Below, in pieces: positions 33,130 to 44,974 of a stretch of 64,000 nt of DNA (positions are counted from its first letter, which is position 1; every line of letters starts with the position of its first letter). The stretch comes from Phragmites australis (lineage: Eukaryota > Streptophyta > Magnoliopsida > Poales > Poaceae). The notes beneath the pieces were generated by a model. That model made no database searches, had not been told where the DNA came from, and was given only the letters and a program-made list of their open reading frames with translations. Where the stretch lies: contig NC_084924.1 in assembly GCF_958298935.1 (NCBI RefSeq), positions 1,674,001-1,738,000 on the forward strand. Reading direction: 5' to 3'. The position numbers were made by a program, and so were the translations under genes.

Positions 33130-34665
33130 TATCCTCTATTGAGCCTAACCATATAAAAGAAGTTCTAGATGATCCGGATTGGGTGAATGCAATGTATGAA
33201 GAGTTAAACAACTTCACCTGCAATAATGTATGAGAATTGATAGAAAAACAAAGAGATCATAACGTGATTGGCATAAAATGGCTTTTTAGAAATAAGCAAC
33301 ATGAAGAGGAATTGTTTTGAGAAACAAAGCAAGATTGGTTGCGCAAGGATATACTCAAGTCGAAGGTTTGGATTTCGATGAAACTTTTGCTCTCGTAGCT
33401 AGATTTAAGGCTGTTAGAATCTTACTTGCTTTTGTTTCATCTTATAATATCAAGTTATATTAAATGGATGTGAAAAGTATCTTTTTGAATGGTAAAATTA
33501 GTGAATTTATTTTTGTTGAGCAACCTTCTGGTTTTGAAGATACTAATAAGCCAAATCATGCATATAAACTTTCTAAAGCTCTCTGTGGCCTTAAACAAAC
33601 CCCACGTGCGTGGTATGAGAGATTTAAAGATTTTTTTTATTTCAAAAGATTTCAAAGTTGAGAAAGTTGATACTACTTTTTTCACTAAATCTATTACAAA
33701 TAATATCTTTGTATGTCAAAATTATGTTGATGATATCATTTTTAGATCTACAAACAAAGATTTTATAAATAATTTAGAGAAATGATGTCTATGAAATTTG
33801 AAATGTCTATGATTAGATAATTGAGTTTTTTTCTTGGACTTCAAATCAAGCAACTCAAAGATGGGACTTTTATTAGCCAATCAAAATATCTGAAGCATCT
33901 ATTGAACAAAAATTGGTATGAAAGATGCGAAGCCTATCAAGACTCCTATAGCAATAAATGGTCATCTTGATTTTGATAAGGGAGGTAAACCGGTAGATTT
34001 AAAACTTTATAGATTCATAATAGGTAGTTTGCTTTATCTTACCGCATCTAGTCCGATATCATGTTTAGTGTGTGTCTGTGTGCAAGGTTTTAAGCATCAC
34101 CTACAAAATATCATTTGATGGTCGTTAAGCGTATTTTGAGATATTTAAAATACTCTCATAATATAGGCCTTTAGTATCCAAAAGGTGCTAAGTTTGGACT
34201 AATTGGATATTCGGATTCCGATTATGCGGGTTGTAAAGTAGATAGAAAGAGCACATCCGAAAGTTACCAATTTCTAGGTAGATTGCTAGTTTCATGGTCT
34301 TCCAAGAAACAAAAGTCCGTAGCACTATTTACCATTGAAGCTGAATATGTTTCTGCGAGTAGTTGTTGTGCTCAATTGCTATGAATGAGGCAAACTTTGT
34401 TATATTATGAAGTTAAGTTCAAAATAGTGCCTCTTTTGTGTGACAATGAAAATTTCGTAAAAATAGCCACAAATCTAGTCTAACACTCAAGAACCAATCA
34501 TATAGATATTCGCCATCATTTTCTTATGGATCATATAAGCAAAAGCGATATCCTAGTAAATAGTGTGAGGACTGATGACCAATTGGCGGATATCTTCACC
34601 AAACCTTTAGATGAGAGTCATTTTTTGCAAATTGAGAAATGAGCTCAACGTCATTGACTTCTCAA
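33130..34665 (+). pseudogene. Copia (Sirevirus-like) reverse transcriptase-RNase H remnant
   Basis: Broken frames follow the copia pol order: DDPDWVNAMYEELNNFT (about 33168), then MDVKSIFLNGK and GFEDTNKPNHAYKLSKALCG (33464 on). The polymerase motif YVDD is at about 33723. GGKPVDLKLYRFIIGSLLYL comes next, then a D-S-D-YAGC-like segment (about 34210) and LADIFTKPLDESHF near 34590. Frameshifts and stops are frequent, so it is dead. The wording of the C-terminal part is closest to Opie/Ji-like Sireviruses (from memory of the family). Confidence 0.85.
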
Positions 34666-35765
34666 ATGTTGCTTGAAACAATGGACATATATTGTTTAAG
34701 CATTTACATGTTCTAGTAATCATACAATAATTTACATGCTCATATTGCTTATGGTTATTTACTTCTTGAATATGATAAATTATTGCTATTTCAATTCAAG
34801 TTTTTTTCATCTAAGTTTATGGTTGAATTATATTGTATATGGTTCTATCTCATATCTCATCTTTAAAGATCACAGGTTATCTCAACATCCAGCTTCCTAA
34901 CTCAATTTCAAGAAGTTCTGAGTTTTCTGGTTCTAGTGATCTGACCACCAAAAGCTCGGTCTGACTGCCAAATCTATACAGAGAGTTTTCTAGCCTCTAG
35001 ACTCTAGCGATCTGACTGCCCCTACTCATGCTCTGACCGTCAACGCTTGATATGACCAAATCGTTTTCTCTTTTTATCTTCTCCTCTGTCCCCATCTCAC
35101 CAAACTGTGTCTTTGTTTTCTCTCTCTCACGAACACATGTTCTCGGTGCCAACTCAAGAAAAACTTAAATCCTTTGTCTCCGGTCGATCCGAGACCATCC
35201 CCGGCCCAACCGCGGACTCCTCCTACGTGTCTTCTCTGTATTTCCTTGATTCCTTTCCTTTTTACCATGGATTTCAAAGTTATTGCAGCTTAAGGTTTGA
35301 AGCATATGATCTATTATATGATGCATGGATTTGAGATGAAGCTTGCTGGAATAAGTTGCTAGCATCTACATTAAGTTATTCTCAAAATTTGATCGGTTGG
35401 AACTTCTTTTTTTCATCAAAATCCACCATTTGGTTCTGTCTGCGCGCTAGCGGTCAGACTACGGCCTATGCCGGTCTGACCGCCAGTGGTGGCGAAATAT
35501 GTTTTTCTCACTGTTTCACCATGCATCGTTCCTTTTCTTTGATCTAATTTCTTGTGACATCTCTTATTATCAGTGGAAGTGGAAGTGGCCTTGTGAGGAG
35601 GTTGAAAAAGATTGTGGCCGGTCGGGGTAAGACTAAGAAAAGATTGGCAGGATTGGATTCCGAGGATAATCGTCGGGACTCCTCAACCAAACCGGAATTT
35701 TGGTTATAGACACGATAAACTTTACTTTGAGAAGAATAACTAAGTAAGAAACATTCATCATATTT
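34666..35765 (+). mobile_element. 3' non-pol region of the Sirevirus-like element
   Basis: After the pol stop the sequence carries scattered 'gatctgacc', 'ggtctgaccgcc' and 'ggtcagac' motifs (about 34935-35040 and 35450-35490), common in Sirevirus 3' regions and LTRs. About 35575-35710 gives a short basic frame (VRRLKKIVAGRGKTKKRLAG). No LTR end was defined. Confidence 0.45.
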
Positions 35766-35768
35766 TCT

Positions 35769-35978
35769 TTAAAATTTTAATAAACGAATACCTTTCTTTA
35801 GAATGTAGCATTTATATCCAAATACCCGAAAATATGAAATGTTTGGTGCCATTTTTTTTCCATATACTTGTAATGGGTTTTCAGTATAACGTTCGGTACT
35901 ACCAATTGGTACCAAGGTGCTAAGGTGATAGAATTGATTGAGGGAAATAACAATACATATATTATAAATTGGTGGCAA
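35769..35978 (-). pseudogene. Copia integrase C-terminal fragment, opposite orientation
   Basis: The minus-strand frame contains GKKMAPNISYFRVFGYKCYI, the well-known segment at the end of copia integrases (usually KPNISYFRVFGCKCYI). It lies inverted relative to the pol remnant upstream, so it comes from a separate insertion or a rearrangement. Confidence 0.75.
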
Positions 35979-38149
35979 ATAATAAACTTAGAAAACAACT
36001 TATCTTCCGATTAGAATAGAATGAGAGGACAATAATTGGTGATGAACTAAAACAATACATTACCATTACTAGAAGTGCCTTTTTGGGCCACTAGATGATA
36101 ATCAATTTTTAATTATTAAATCTTGGTGTTATGATATCCCTCAAGTTTTAGATATTGAGAATGAACTCCTCACTAGCTCGTTTACACAAAACGAAATGTG
36201 AGAGGCAATATTTGAAATGGAGCGCAATAAAGCTCTAGGCTTGTATAGCTTTCCAAGGGAACTCTATTAGAATGTCATTAAAGGTGAACTAATGGCACTC
36301 TTTCATGAATTCCATAATGGTAGCTTACTTCTTTATACTATCAATTTTGGTACTATAACCTTATTGCTTAAAGTGGATGCAAAAATAATTTAGCAATATA
36401 CGACGATATGCCTCCTGAACGTTAGCTTTTTCAAAAGTAACTACTAACAGGATTGCCGGAGTGGTGGAGAAAGTAGTACGCCCAACACAAACGACATTCA
36501 TGCTGGGTTTACACATTATGGATAGTGTGGTCATTCTACATGAAACCATTCATGAGATGCATAGAAAAAAAATAGGTGGTGTGATTCTAAAGTTGGATTT
36601 TGAAAAGGCATATGGCAAGATCAAATAGTCTTTTCTACAACAAACACTTATAATGAAAGTATTCTCCCTAAAGGTAAATAATGAAATGGGTCATTATTTC
36701 CAAACTAAAAAATGTCTCAGATTGGGTGGTCCTTTTATTCAAAATTATTTTTAATATCGTCTCACATATGTTGGCCATTCTAATTGCAAGAAAAAAAGAG
36801 AATGGCCAAATTAGCGGGATTGTATCTCACTTAGTTGATGACAGATTATCAATATTGCAATATGCAGATGACATGATTTTATTTATGGAACATGATATTG
36901 AGGCAAGAACATGAAGCTCTCACTACATACCTTTGAGCAATTGTCAAGCCTTAAAATAAATTTCAATACAAATGAACTATTCTACTATGGGCAAGCCAAT
37001 GAGGCAAAGGAGTAAGAGGAGAAGTATATACAAATTTTTTTGGTTTGAGATGCGAGAATATCCTTTTCGATACCTCAGTATCCTAATGCATTATAGGTAA
37101 CTAAGGAATATTGATTGGAAGACGGTTGAGGATAGATTCAAAAATGTTAAGTAGCTGGAAAGGCAAATATGTGACTGGAGGTGACAGACTTGTGCTTATA
37201 AATTTGGTTCTAATAGGCTTACTATGTTCATACTTTCTTTCTTCGAGATATTTAGAGGGGTGCTCAAGCGATTTAGACTACTTTACATCTAAGTTTTTTC
37301 TAGCAACACAACAATCACAAGAAAAGGTATATGTTAGCTAAATGGAACATATTATGTCACCCCAATGATCAAGACGGGCTAGGTATCTAGGATCTTGATT
37401 TAAAAAATAAGTGTCTACTCAGTAAATGGTTGTTCAAACTCTTAAATGAGGATGGGGAGTGGAAAAATATGCTTACTTAGGGAGTAAGACATTAACACAA
37501 GTGAAAAAACAACCAAGAGTTCACATTTATAGTTGGTCAAGAACATTTTTCAAAACTTAGGGTCCGTCCAATTGGGAGATGGATCCCAAGTAAGATTGTG
37601 GGAAGATAAATATTTACGCAATACTTGCCTCAAACAACAATATTCTCAACCATTTAATATTGTGAGGAGAAAACAAGCCATGGTTCAAGATGTGATCCAA
37701 ACATATCCACTTAATATTTATTTTCTTAGGGCACTAGCAGGAACCACCATACTTCTTGCTTGGCACCAGTTAGTTGTGAAATTAGTTTTGATACAACTAG
37801 CAATTCACCGTGATAAGTTCATTTGGAGTCTACATCTACATCAAAATGGGACTTTTATGGTAACATTTGATGCATAATGCTCTCATGAATTATGACTTTT
37901 CTCACTCACATGGGCTCATATGGAAAATTATGGTACCTATGAAAATAAAGATATTTTTTATGGTATTGAAGAAAAGGTTATAACAGCTTTGCTAAACAGA
38001 ATTGGGATGGGAGTAGCAAATGTTGCTTTTGTGATAACGATTAAATAATCCAACATCTTTTTATTGACGATCAGTTTGCAAATTTTATGTGATGGACTGT
38101 ACAAATTGCTTTTGGTTAACCTATTCCTACTGTTGTCGACGATTGATAA

Positions 38150-38845
38150 AGTCAATTATGCAAATACTTATTTAAAGTAGGTATACATGTTCATTAACTT
38201 TGCGTTTTAAAGAAGAGGATATGGAATTTTATACAGGTTTAGTCTTACTTAAGATATTAGCCCTACGTCTTGTTTCATCTTGATTAATCTTTTGAAAAAA
38301 AATTACAATGGGGATGTGCCTAGATATAATCCTAAGGATCTTGGCTAGTTCTCTCATGTTCTAAATCCTTAAGGTCTTGTTGGATGAATCTCGTCGTGAT
38401 ATGATTCTGTTGTGGATGTCAAAGTATTGTTTTTGCTATTGTCCGACTAGACTTGCTCTTTATTCTCCTCCAATTGTCTGGCTTGGAATCAGATCGTTCG
38501 GCCTGAATTCCCATGCCCCTGGACGTAGCCCCCTCCTCCTTATATAGTTGGGTTGAGAAGACGTAACATACTCAAAGTTTCCGAGTGTAATATTCCTGGA
38601 TTATATTACTTTTGAATATCTTTAAGACACCTTCGTAATCTGAGGATTGCTTCCATGTAGAATACGATGAAGTGACTAGAATATCAGCATATGTCTTATT
38701 TACCCTATGGCGATTATGAAACCTATCTTGTCGGGTTAAGGACACGTGTACGGTGGATACATGTTCTATGGATATATTGTATTTCTAGTAAATATATATA
38801 ATTATTATTTATTTATTTATTTATTGTCAACTGCTATTTCCAATA
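38150..38845 (-). mobile_element. LTR-like insertion in the LINE, minus strand
   Basis: LINE coding sequence stops after IPTVVDD near 38149 and resumes near 38846 with NMFEDWLNG-like sequence (one stop). The insert on the minus strand has a TATA box (actatataaggagg, near 38534-38547) followed by ggggctacgtcc and a leader, the layout of a gypsy-type LTR. Exact ends and target duplication are not resolved. Confidence 0.6.
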
Positions 38846-39149
38846 TGTTTGAGGATTGACTTAACGGGTACCATCAAAAGTAAGATTAAATATTTGGGTT
38901 CAGGTTGTGACACTATGTTGGTCAATATGGTTGAATTGTAATGATATTGTGTTTGATAAAGAAAAGAGTATTACGTATATGCATGTGATTGTCAAGGGTA
39001 CTTACTTACTACGATTCTGGTCTTTGCTTCAAAAGGAAGAAGGTCATGAGTTTTTTCACATTGGCGATCCGCACATTGAATGTCACAATCATGGATATGG
39101 ATAGAGGTTTAGCAACATGGTTTGTGGTGTTTGATTTCTCTAACATTTA

Positions 39150-39361
39150 GGCCCTATTTGGCACAACTGAAACTTATAAGTTTTTGTTAAAAAATAAGAA
39201 AATTTAAAATTCTCAGCACACCAGCTTTTAAAAAAAGTCATTATCAACCAACTTATCCGCTTTTAATTCATTTCAAAAGCCATCAATAAATCAGTCTATT
39301 TATTTCAACTTATAACCTCTGAGAAGCATAATTCAGCAATAAGTGGTGCCAAAAAAAGACC
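39150..39361. mobile_element. Tourist-like MITE (PIF/Harbinger) with TTA duplication
   Basis: It starts ggccctatttggcac and ends gtgccaaaaaaagacc, so the ends are imperfect terminal inverted repeats of about 15 bp. It is 212 bp long and flanked by TTA at 39147-39149 and 39362-39364, the 3-bp target duplication of PIF/Harbinger MITEs. It sits in the 3' untranslated part of the LINE. Confidence 0.85.
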
Positions 39362-39466
39362 TTAGTCCGGTTCATTGGCATTTTAGCCCCTTCCATGGTA
39401 TACAACCGAGAGACCGGAACTTATTTCAATTGATGGAATGAAGCTCTCTTTATCTTAAAAAAGGTA

Positions 39467-41497
39467 CAACATTCAATCACTTTTGCCCCGTGATTTTCCT
39501 CGCATATATTCCGTTATTCTCTATGCCCGGCACAGGCATGTTGTCCTCAACCGTCCATCTTCTTGACCGAACCAGATGTACCTAGTGGCTGCTCGTCGCT
39601 GGCGAAGGGCTTGGTGATTACCTGCTGAAGGATGGTGGGGCTCCATTGCAGGTTGCTTGAAAGGAGGGGGGCATGGGAGGTGACCACAAGAAAGAGAAAG
39701 GAAAGGAGGGGCACGGGCAACGCAAAGCCACACACTCGCTTTGTTTTGGACGGCGGGTTCGGTTGATTTTTTCGCATTCGACATTTATAGAAAATATTCT
39801 TTGAATTTATGACTCCATCCTAGTTTGATTCTATCCATCCAACTAAACATCTACCTGGTACATTTATCTATTACATGTATGGACACATACACCTATGACC
39901 TATCCAAACAATTGACTCTTTCTCTCCATGCAGCTGCTGTAACAGATGATGCATGTGACACTGATCCTATACTTGTAGGATAGATCCTAGCTAGCATCAG
40001 ATATTCAGAATTATTTGTGACCACTGACATTGCAGATGCACAGCATTGCTATGGTCGTAGCATTTGCCAGTGCACAGGAGAAGGGATTAAATGTAGGAAC
40101 ATGCATGGGAGATATTGTTAATTACTTATTGAGAGGACAAAGATACCTAAGAAAATAGCTAGCCCTATCATATGCAGGACTACAGTCTACAACAATCCAA
40201 TCGGTTGCAGTCAGCATAGGATTCTTTCAGTATCTGAATGTAAGGCTGCTGAATTATTCCTCATCTGAAATCTAACACCTCCCAATTACTCTACAATGAA
40301 TGAATACAACTATTTCAGTGTGGTGTGGCTTTGTTGTCTGTCTGCACAGCAGAGATCAAAATCCAAAACTTGACGAGTGTTCTTGTCAAGATCTGAATTG
40401 TGTTCGTTCATGTGCCATTGCCACCTCCACAAGGCTCCATGCATGCCATTTTCCCCTTCAATCATTGCCCTTCTTTTAAACCAACTTCATTATCTTGTTT
40501 GGGCTTCAGTTACTTCTACATGTAAGTTCATTAATTTGTAGAGCCTACCTCTTGTCTGCTGTGGAGAAGTTTTGCGGAGTAGGTCACACGCTAATAATTC
40601 TTCTGGTAGCTACACAGCAGAGAGCAGACAGATAAAAAGTACCCCTTCTATACAGTGGCAGATCGATCTGACGATCTCGACCTCTCCAAAACTGCTGATC
40701 TCTATCATGAACGTTAGGTGCGTGTGTGTGTGTTTTAAAGGTAACAACAACAAAGCGTCGCCTCGTTGTAGTATTCAGTACTATTAACAACTCTTTACCT
40801 TTAACACTACTACTTAATTTGCTGCTGCATGCCTTGCTAATTGCACTGATTACTGATAGTACTTTGTACACAACAAAGGGGACTCGGTTAGCATAATGGC
40901 CATGCATTGCACATATGCACAGCTGCTGGCTTAATTATAGTCTCACCAGCCGGCAAGGGTGATTCTACTTCCCATTCGCGTGCGCTCGACCTGGGGCCCT
41001 GCTGCTTCCAGTTTCAAAAGTTTCAGCGCCTTTGTTTGATGCAGGCATGCATTTGGCTAACTGACCAAGCACTTAGGCAGTCAGATCGACGCCTTTTGGT
41101 GTGGTGCCTGACAGACAGCGACGACTTGGAAATTGGAGGACCATTGGCCGGCGTTTTCATTTGATTCGCAACATGAGACGACGCAGATGCCGGACAATAT
41201 CGGTTAAAATGCCAAGAATGTAGCAAGACCCGTGAATATATTAGGGTTGTTAAGGTTTGCATCTTTCATTCTTTCTACGTGAGCTTGCATGCAGAACAAT
41301 GGAGAATTTAGTTTTGCCCTGTTGCAATGAGCAGCTACTGGCATGTCCATACAAATACGTAAGGCGCTTATTTTCCTTTTCTTTTCTTTCTATTTTCTCG
41401 GGAACACTCAAGCTAGGCACTGCTAGGCCAGTGATTAACTGATTATACTGAAGTTGTTAAGACTAGGCAAAATAATACTTGTAGGTTTGCTATCTAC
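39467..41497. other. Intergenic, no gene seen
   Basis: Mostly unique-looking sequence with no recognisable coding, tRNA or transposon ends. A short frame at 39521-39784 (minus) and others at 40572-41164 have no family features. Confidence 0.4.
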
Positions 41498-41499
41498 TA

Positions 41500-41761
41500 C
41501 TCCATCCATTCAAAAATACAAGACATATTATTGAGGCATGATCTTAAAAATTAAACTTGATTATTTTTTTTTCATAAAATATATTGTTTATGTCTACAAA
41601 ACCAATATAGTGTAAAGGCATCTTGAAATGTGAATCTAATTTATTTAGTGTATAATTTTTAATACACTAAATATACTGATAGTTTGACTAAATGTTTGTT
41701 AAAATATACAAAATGTGACTTTTCTAAAATAAAACATGCATTGTATTTTTGAATGAGGGGG
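41500..41761. mobile_element. Stowaway-like MITE (Tc1/Mariner) with TA duplication
   Basis: The ends are ctccatccattcaaaaataca and tgtatttttgaatgaggggg, inverted repeats of about 20 bp resembling the Stowaway terminus. It is 262 bp, AT-rich and flanked by TA at 41498-41499 and 41762-41763. Confidence 0.85.
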
Positions 41762-41853
41762 TATGGACACGCTCTGCCACTAAGCTAATAGCCCATCGAG
41801 TGAGGGGTATGGACGCGCTATGCCACTAAGCTAATAGCCCGTCGAGTGGGCTT
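41762..41853 (-). repeat. Two tandem copies of a tRNA-Ile(GAU) 5'-half-like sequence
   Basis: On the minus strand gggctattagcttagtggca, then (g/t)agcg(t/c)gtcc, occurs twice (41762-41794 and 41808-41840, period 46 bp). This closely resembles the first about 30 bases of plastid tRNA-Ile(GAU), including box A. The 3' half is missing, so it is not a functional tRNA gene. It directly abuts the Stowaway MITE. Confidence 0.6.
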
Positions 41854-42868
41854 CCCAAAGGAAGGCTGCTACACCTAGAGCGGGAAAAACTCCATCCCTT
41901 CCCTTTTGATATGCTCATGCACGCCCCCATTTCTTTTAATGGTATAATAGAATTGAATAAATATTTCTCTAATCTGTAAATAGGTAAACTCCATGTTCCA
42001 ACAACATTATTATCTATGGATCCCCTTATGTACATATCCCTTTCGGGAATCATGTTTTAATATCATTTTCTCGTGTTTTAATATCATTTTCTGAAAGTTG
42101 CATTTATTTGGTGAGCGTGTATACACTGTACCTTGCATGCGAAGCAGGTAAGAAGGATAAAAAATACTTAGTCAAATAACGATCTTAACTATTACCAAAT
42201 ACTGATAGCTGAGAATGTTCATTGACATGCCCTCTAGGTCAGAGAAACTACATAACAGCAGAGGCACTGACCAGACACTGACACTGTGACAAATGATATA
42301 CGTTTAATGGTTGGTCAAATAACGATCTTAACTATTACCAGAAAGAACTTTGCAACTTAACGAAGCAAATGAGTTAAAAATAACTTAAAAAAGAAGTTTG
42401 CAACTTAACAAATCAAATGAGTTGAACATAACTTAAAAAGGAAGTTTGCAACTTATTAACAAAACAAATGAGTTTAAATTTACTTGCTAAAAGTAGTCAT
42501 GAACGAGAATGGCAGTACAAAGAAGAGTTTATCCGGGAAATTTTAAGGATCGAGCCATTAAGTAATCAGGCATTGACAAGAGCAGATTAGCATAAGCAGG
42601 GGAGGAGTAACAGGACGAGGAAAGGAACACCGGATACCGTCCCATGTTCTGCATGGCAAGTCACACCGGCCAGGCCCTTTTGGACTCTCATGCCGTTGGA
42701 ATCCAAAGACAAAGATTCCTCTCTCTCTCCTCTCTCTCATATGAACCAAGTGAGGTGACGAACCGTGAGCCATGCAGGACTGTGCAGTTGTTGGCGCCGT
42801 TTTAAGTGAGCAGCGAGGTGACGCGACGCCCCCAATGGAGGCACACCACGTTCGCTGCATCTGCCTGT
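41854..42868. other. Intergenic, no gene seen
   Basis: Bases about 42340-42485 contain three to four short repeats of 'gaagtttgcaacttaac(a)aa..aaatgagtt..a..aacttaaaaa'. No coding or RNA gene is supported. The minus-strand frame at 42558-42911 lacks family features. Confidence 0.4.
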
Positions 42869-44400
42869 CAGTTGCTTCTGCTACTGGGGCCTGAGCCGTT
42901 GGACCGACCACGGCAGACCGACGCTGACATGTGAGCCCACGGAAAAGTGGTCCCAGCGTGCAAGAGGCTAGGCTGCTGGTAGCCTACTCTATAAAATACA
43001 TGAGTTTCTATCGGATCTGCAGGTCTATCCAAGTTGATCGAAAGATTATCGGATAAAATTGGATCATATTTTTCTTTTCAAAATATATTTAATTTTTATA
43101 TTATTTTTCTTTCCTACTAAAACATCGAATATTTTCTAGATACACATACATAATTGCTAGTGGATTATTGGATTTCCTCTTGCATTGGCTCCCTCCATCC
43201 CTCTTCCCTGCTCACCAACCAACGTTGCCCACCTTCCTTCCCAGTTTCAGTTGCTGTTTCTATGGGGGCCTAGGCCGTTGGACCACAGCCGCCTGACGCT
43301 GACACACGGGTCTATCAAAAAAGTGGCCCCGACGTAACCAGGGCAGGCTGCAAGCATCATTTATACTTCTATATAATACTCCCTTTAATTACAAATATAG
43401 ATCATTTTAGACTTATATATAAGGATTAAGAAAGTAGATCAAATAATCTTATTATCCTTTATTTATTCTATATTGAAAAAGATAACTTATTTATTTGTGA
43501 GAGTTGTAACATTTATTAAACAATAGCAAGATGAAAATAAAAGAGAAAAAAATGAATAGAAGTTCGAGAATAACTTATATTTAAAGAATAGTTGAGAAGG
43601 CTAAAACGGCCTATATTTGTAACCAGAGAGAGTTTGAATTATGGTAGATCTGATCGATCTCTATTGTCCGCCCGTGTTGATCAAAAGATCACCGTATAAA
43701 ATTGGATCACGCTTCTCTTTCTAAAAATATATTTAATCTTTTATTATTTGTCTTTCATATCTAGACGTCAAATATTTACCTTTTATATATTTTAAAATAC
43801 ATTTAATCTCATATTATTTGCTTTGTATACAAAGATATCTGATATTTTTTTAATACAAGTGTGTAATTGCTAGTGGGTTATTGGGTTTCCTCTTGCTTTG
43901 GCTCCTTCCATCACTCCTTCCCCGCTCACCAACAAACACTGCCCACCCTCCTTCCTCGCTTAGTTGCTGCTGCTATGAGGGCTGAGCTGACGGTTGCCTG
44001 ACACTGACATGTGGGCTCGCGGAAAAAGTGAACCCCGACGTACAAGAGGATAGGCTATCGACATCATCTATACTACTATAAAATACACGAGTTATAATAG
44101 ATTTGATCGATCTCCACTGTACATCCGAGTTGATCAAAAGGTCACTGTGCAAAGTTAGATCCCGTTTCTTTTTTCAAAAACATATTTAATCTCCTATTAT
44201 TTATCTTCTATACTCATACATCCAATATTTATCTTTCATATATTTTAAAATATATTTAATTATTTATTATTTATTTTTTTATATCAAAACCTAACATTTT
44301 CTGATATGCATGTACAATTGTTAGTGGGTTGTTGAGTTTCCTCTTTCCCCGCTCCCAAGTCCCAACGCTACCCCCACCCCCCCCCCGGCACCCGGCCACC
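42869..44400 (+). repeat. Tandem array of about 0.4-kb units upstream of the polygalacturonase
   Basis: Anchors recur in order. '(c/t)agttgct..t.ctat.g.gg' occurs at 42869, 43248 and 43961. 'gacgctgacatgtg(a/g)gc'-type sequence and 'aaagtgg.cccagcgt/gacgt' follow, then 'ctata..atacacgagtt' and 'gttgatcaaaagatcac', then 'attgctagtggg ttattgg gtttcctctt'. There are about three diverged units; spacing is about 380 bp, then about 460 bp after removing the MITE at 43379-43632. The last unit ends about 575 bp before the start codon at 44975. Confidence 0.8.
43379..43632. mobile_element. Stowaway-like MITE inside the tandem array
   Basis: The ends are ctccctttaattacaaatatag and ctatatttgtaaccagagagag, about 22-bp inverted repeats of Stowaway type. 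It is about 254 bp. It is flanked by TA on the left (43377-43378) and TT on the right, a mutated TA. Confidence 0.8.
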
Positions 44401-44974
44401 CTCCGCGCGCGCTTTGCTTTGACCCAGGACAGGAAACGAGGCCTTCCCCTGCCACGGCCACTACCTCCCAGCCTCCACCACCATCACCATTCAGGTCCAG
44501 GGGACTGGAGCAATGGGTCACGCCACCCCCGCCCCGGCCCCAATGGAGCCAGGCACCCACGCTGCCCCTGCACTGCACACCGTGGCATGATTGGGTCTCT
44601 GCCACCCCTAATCCTGCCCCCTTTTCCCCTGCACTCGACGCTACTCCCAGTCCCAGTAGCTGCTGCCCCCCCCCCCCCCCAGAAGGAGGAGAGGTGAGGC
44701 GAGGAGAGGACGCGCGCTTGCTCTGGCGAACGAGTTGTGCTGCGCTGTGATCTCGTCTCTTAGTCGGTGGATCGTTCTTGCTCCGTACTTTCTTTCCATT
44801 GTTGCTGCCGTTCTCTTTCTTGATGGGATTGGTGGTTGCAGTTCTCGCAGGCGGTCCAGCACGGCCGCGTGCCGCATTAAAGGCGCGCCGGTCTTGTCTT
44901 GACCGGACTTAAGGGGCGTGGGGGAGAGTGGCACTGTGGCAGGGAGGAGGAGGAGCAAGATCTCGCCGGGGAAG
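44401..44974 (+). other. GC-rich 5' region of the polygalacturonase gene
   Basis: The sequence switches from AT-rich array to C-rich sequence here and includes a run of 15 C at 44666-44680. It is the expected promoter and 5' UTR of the gene starting at 44975. Long open frames on both strands are low-complexity artefacts. Confidence 0.5.

Larger units (their letters stand above)
36050..39466 (+). mobile_element. L1-type LINE (non-LTR retrotransposon), decayed 3' portion
   Basis: Broken frames in order: EMERNKALGLYSF (about 36217), a FGTITLLLKV block (36350), a YADD polymerase motif within LQYADDMILFMEHD (about 36853-36900), LSSWKGKYVTGGDRLVLINL (about 37150-37205), SVQLGDGSQVRLWEDKYL (37560-37615), and the C-terminal LCWSIWLNCNDIVFDKEKS (38910-38970). 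The last matches zf-RVT-type grass LINE proteins. It ends in an A-rich tail near 39456-39463 (cttaaaaaagg). An LTR fragment (about 38150-38845) and a Tourist MITE (39150-39361) are inserted in it. The 5' part (ORF1, endonuclease) is missing. Confidence 0.85.

Noticed and set aside
44329..44697. 122-residue Pro-rich frame upstream of polygalacturonase
   Set aside because: C-rich low complexity including a 15-C run; an opposite-strand frame is also open; no family match.
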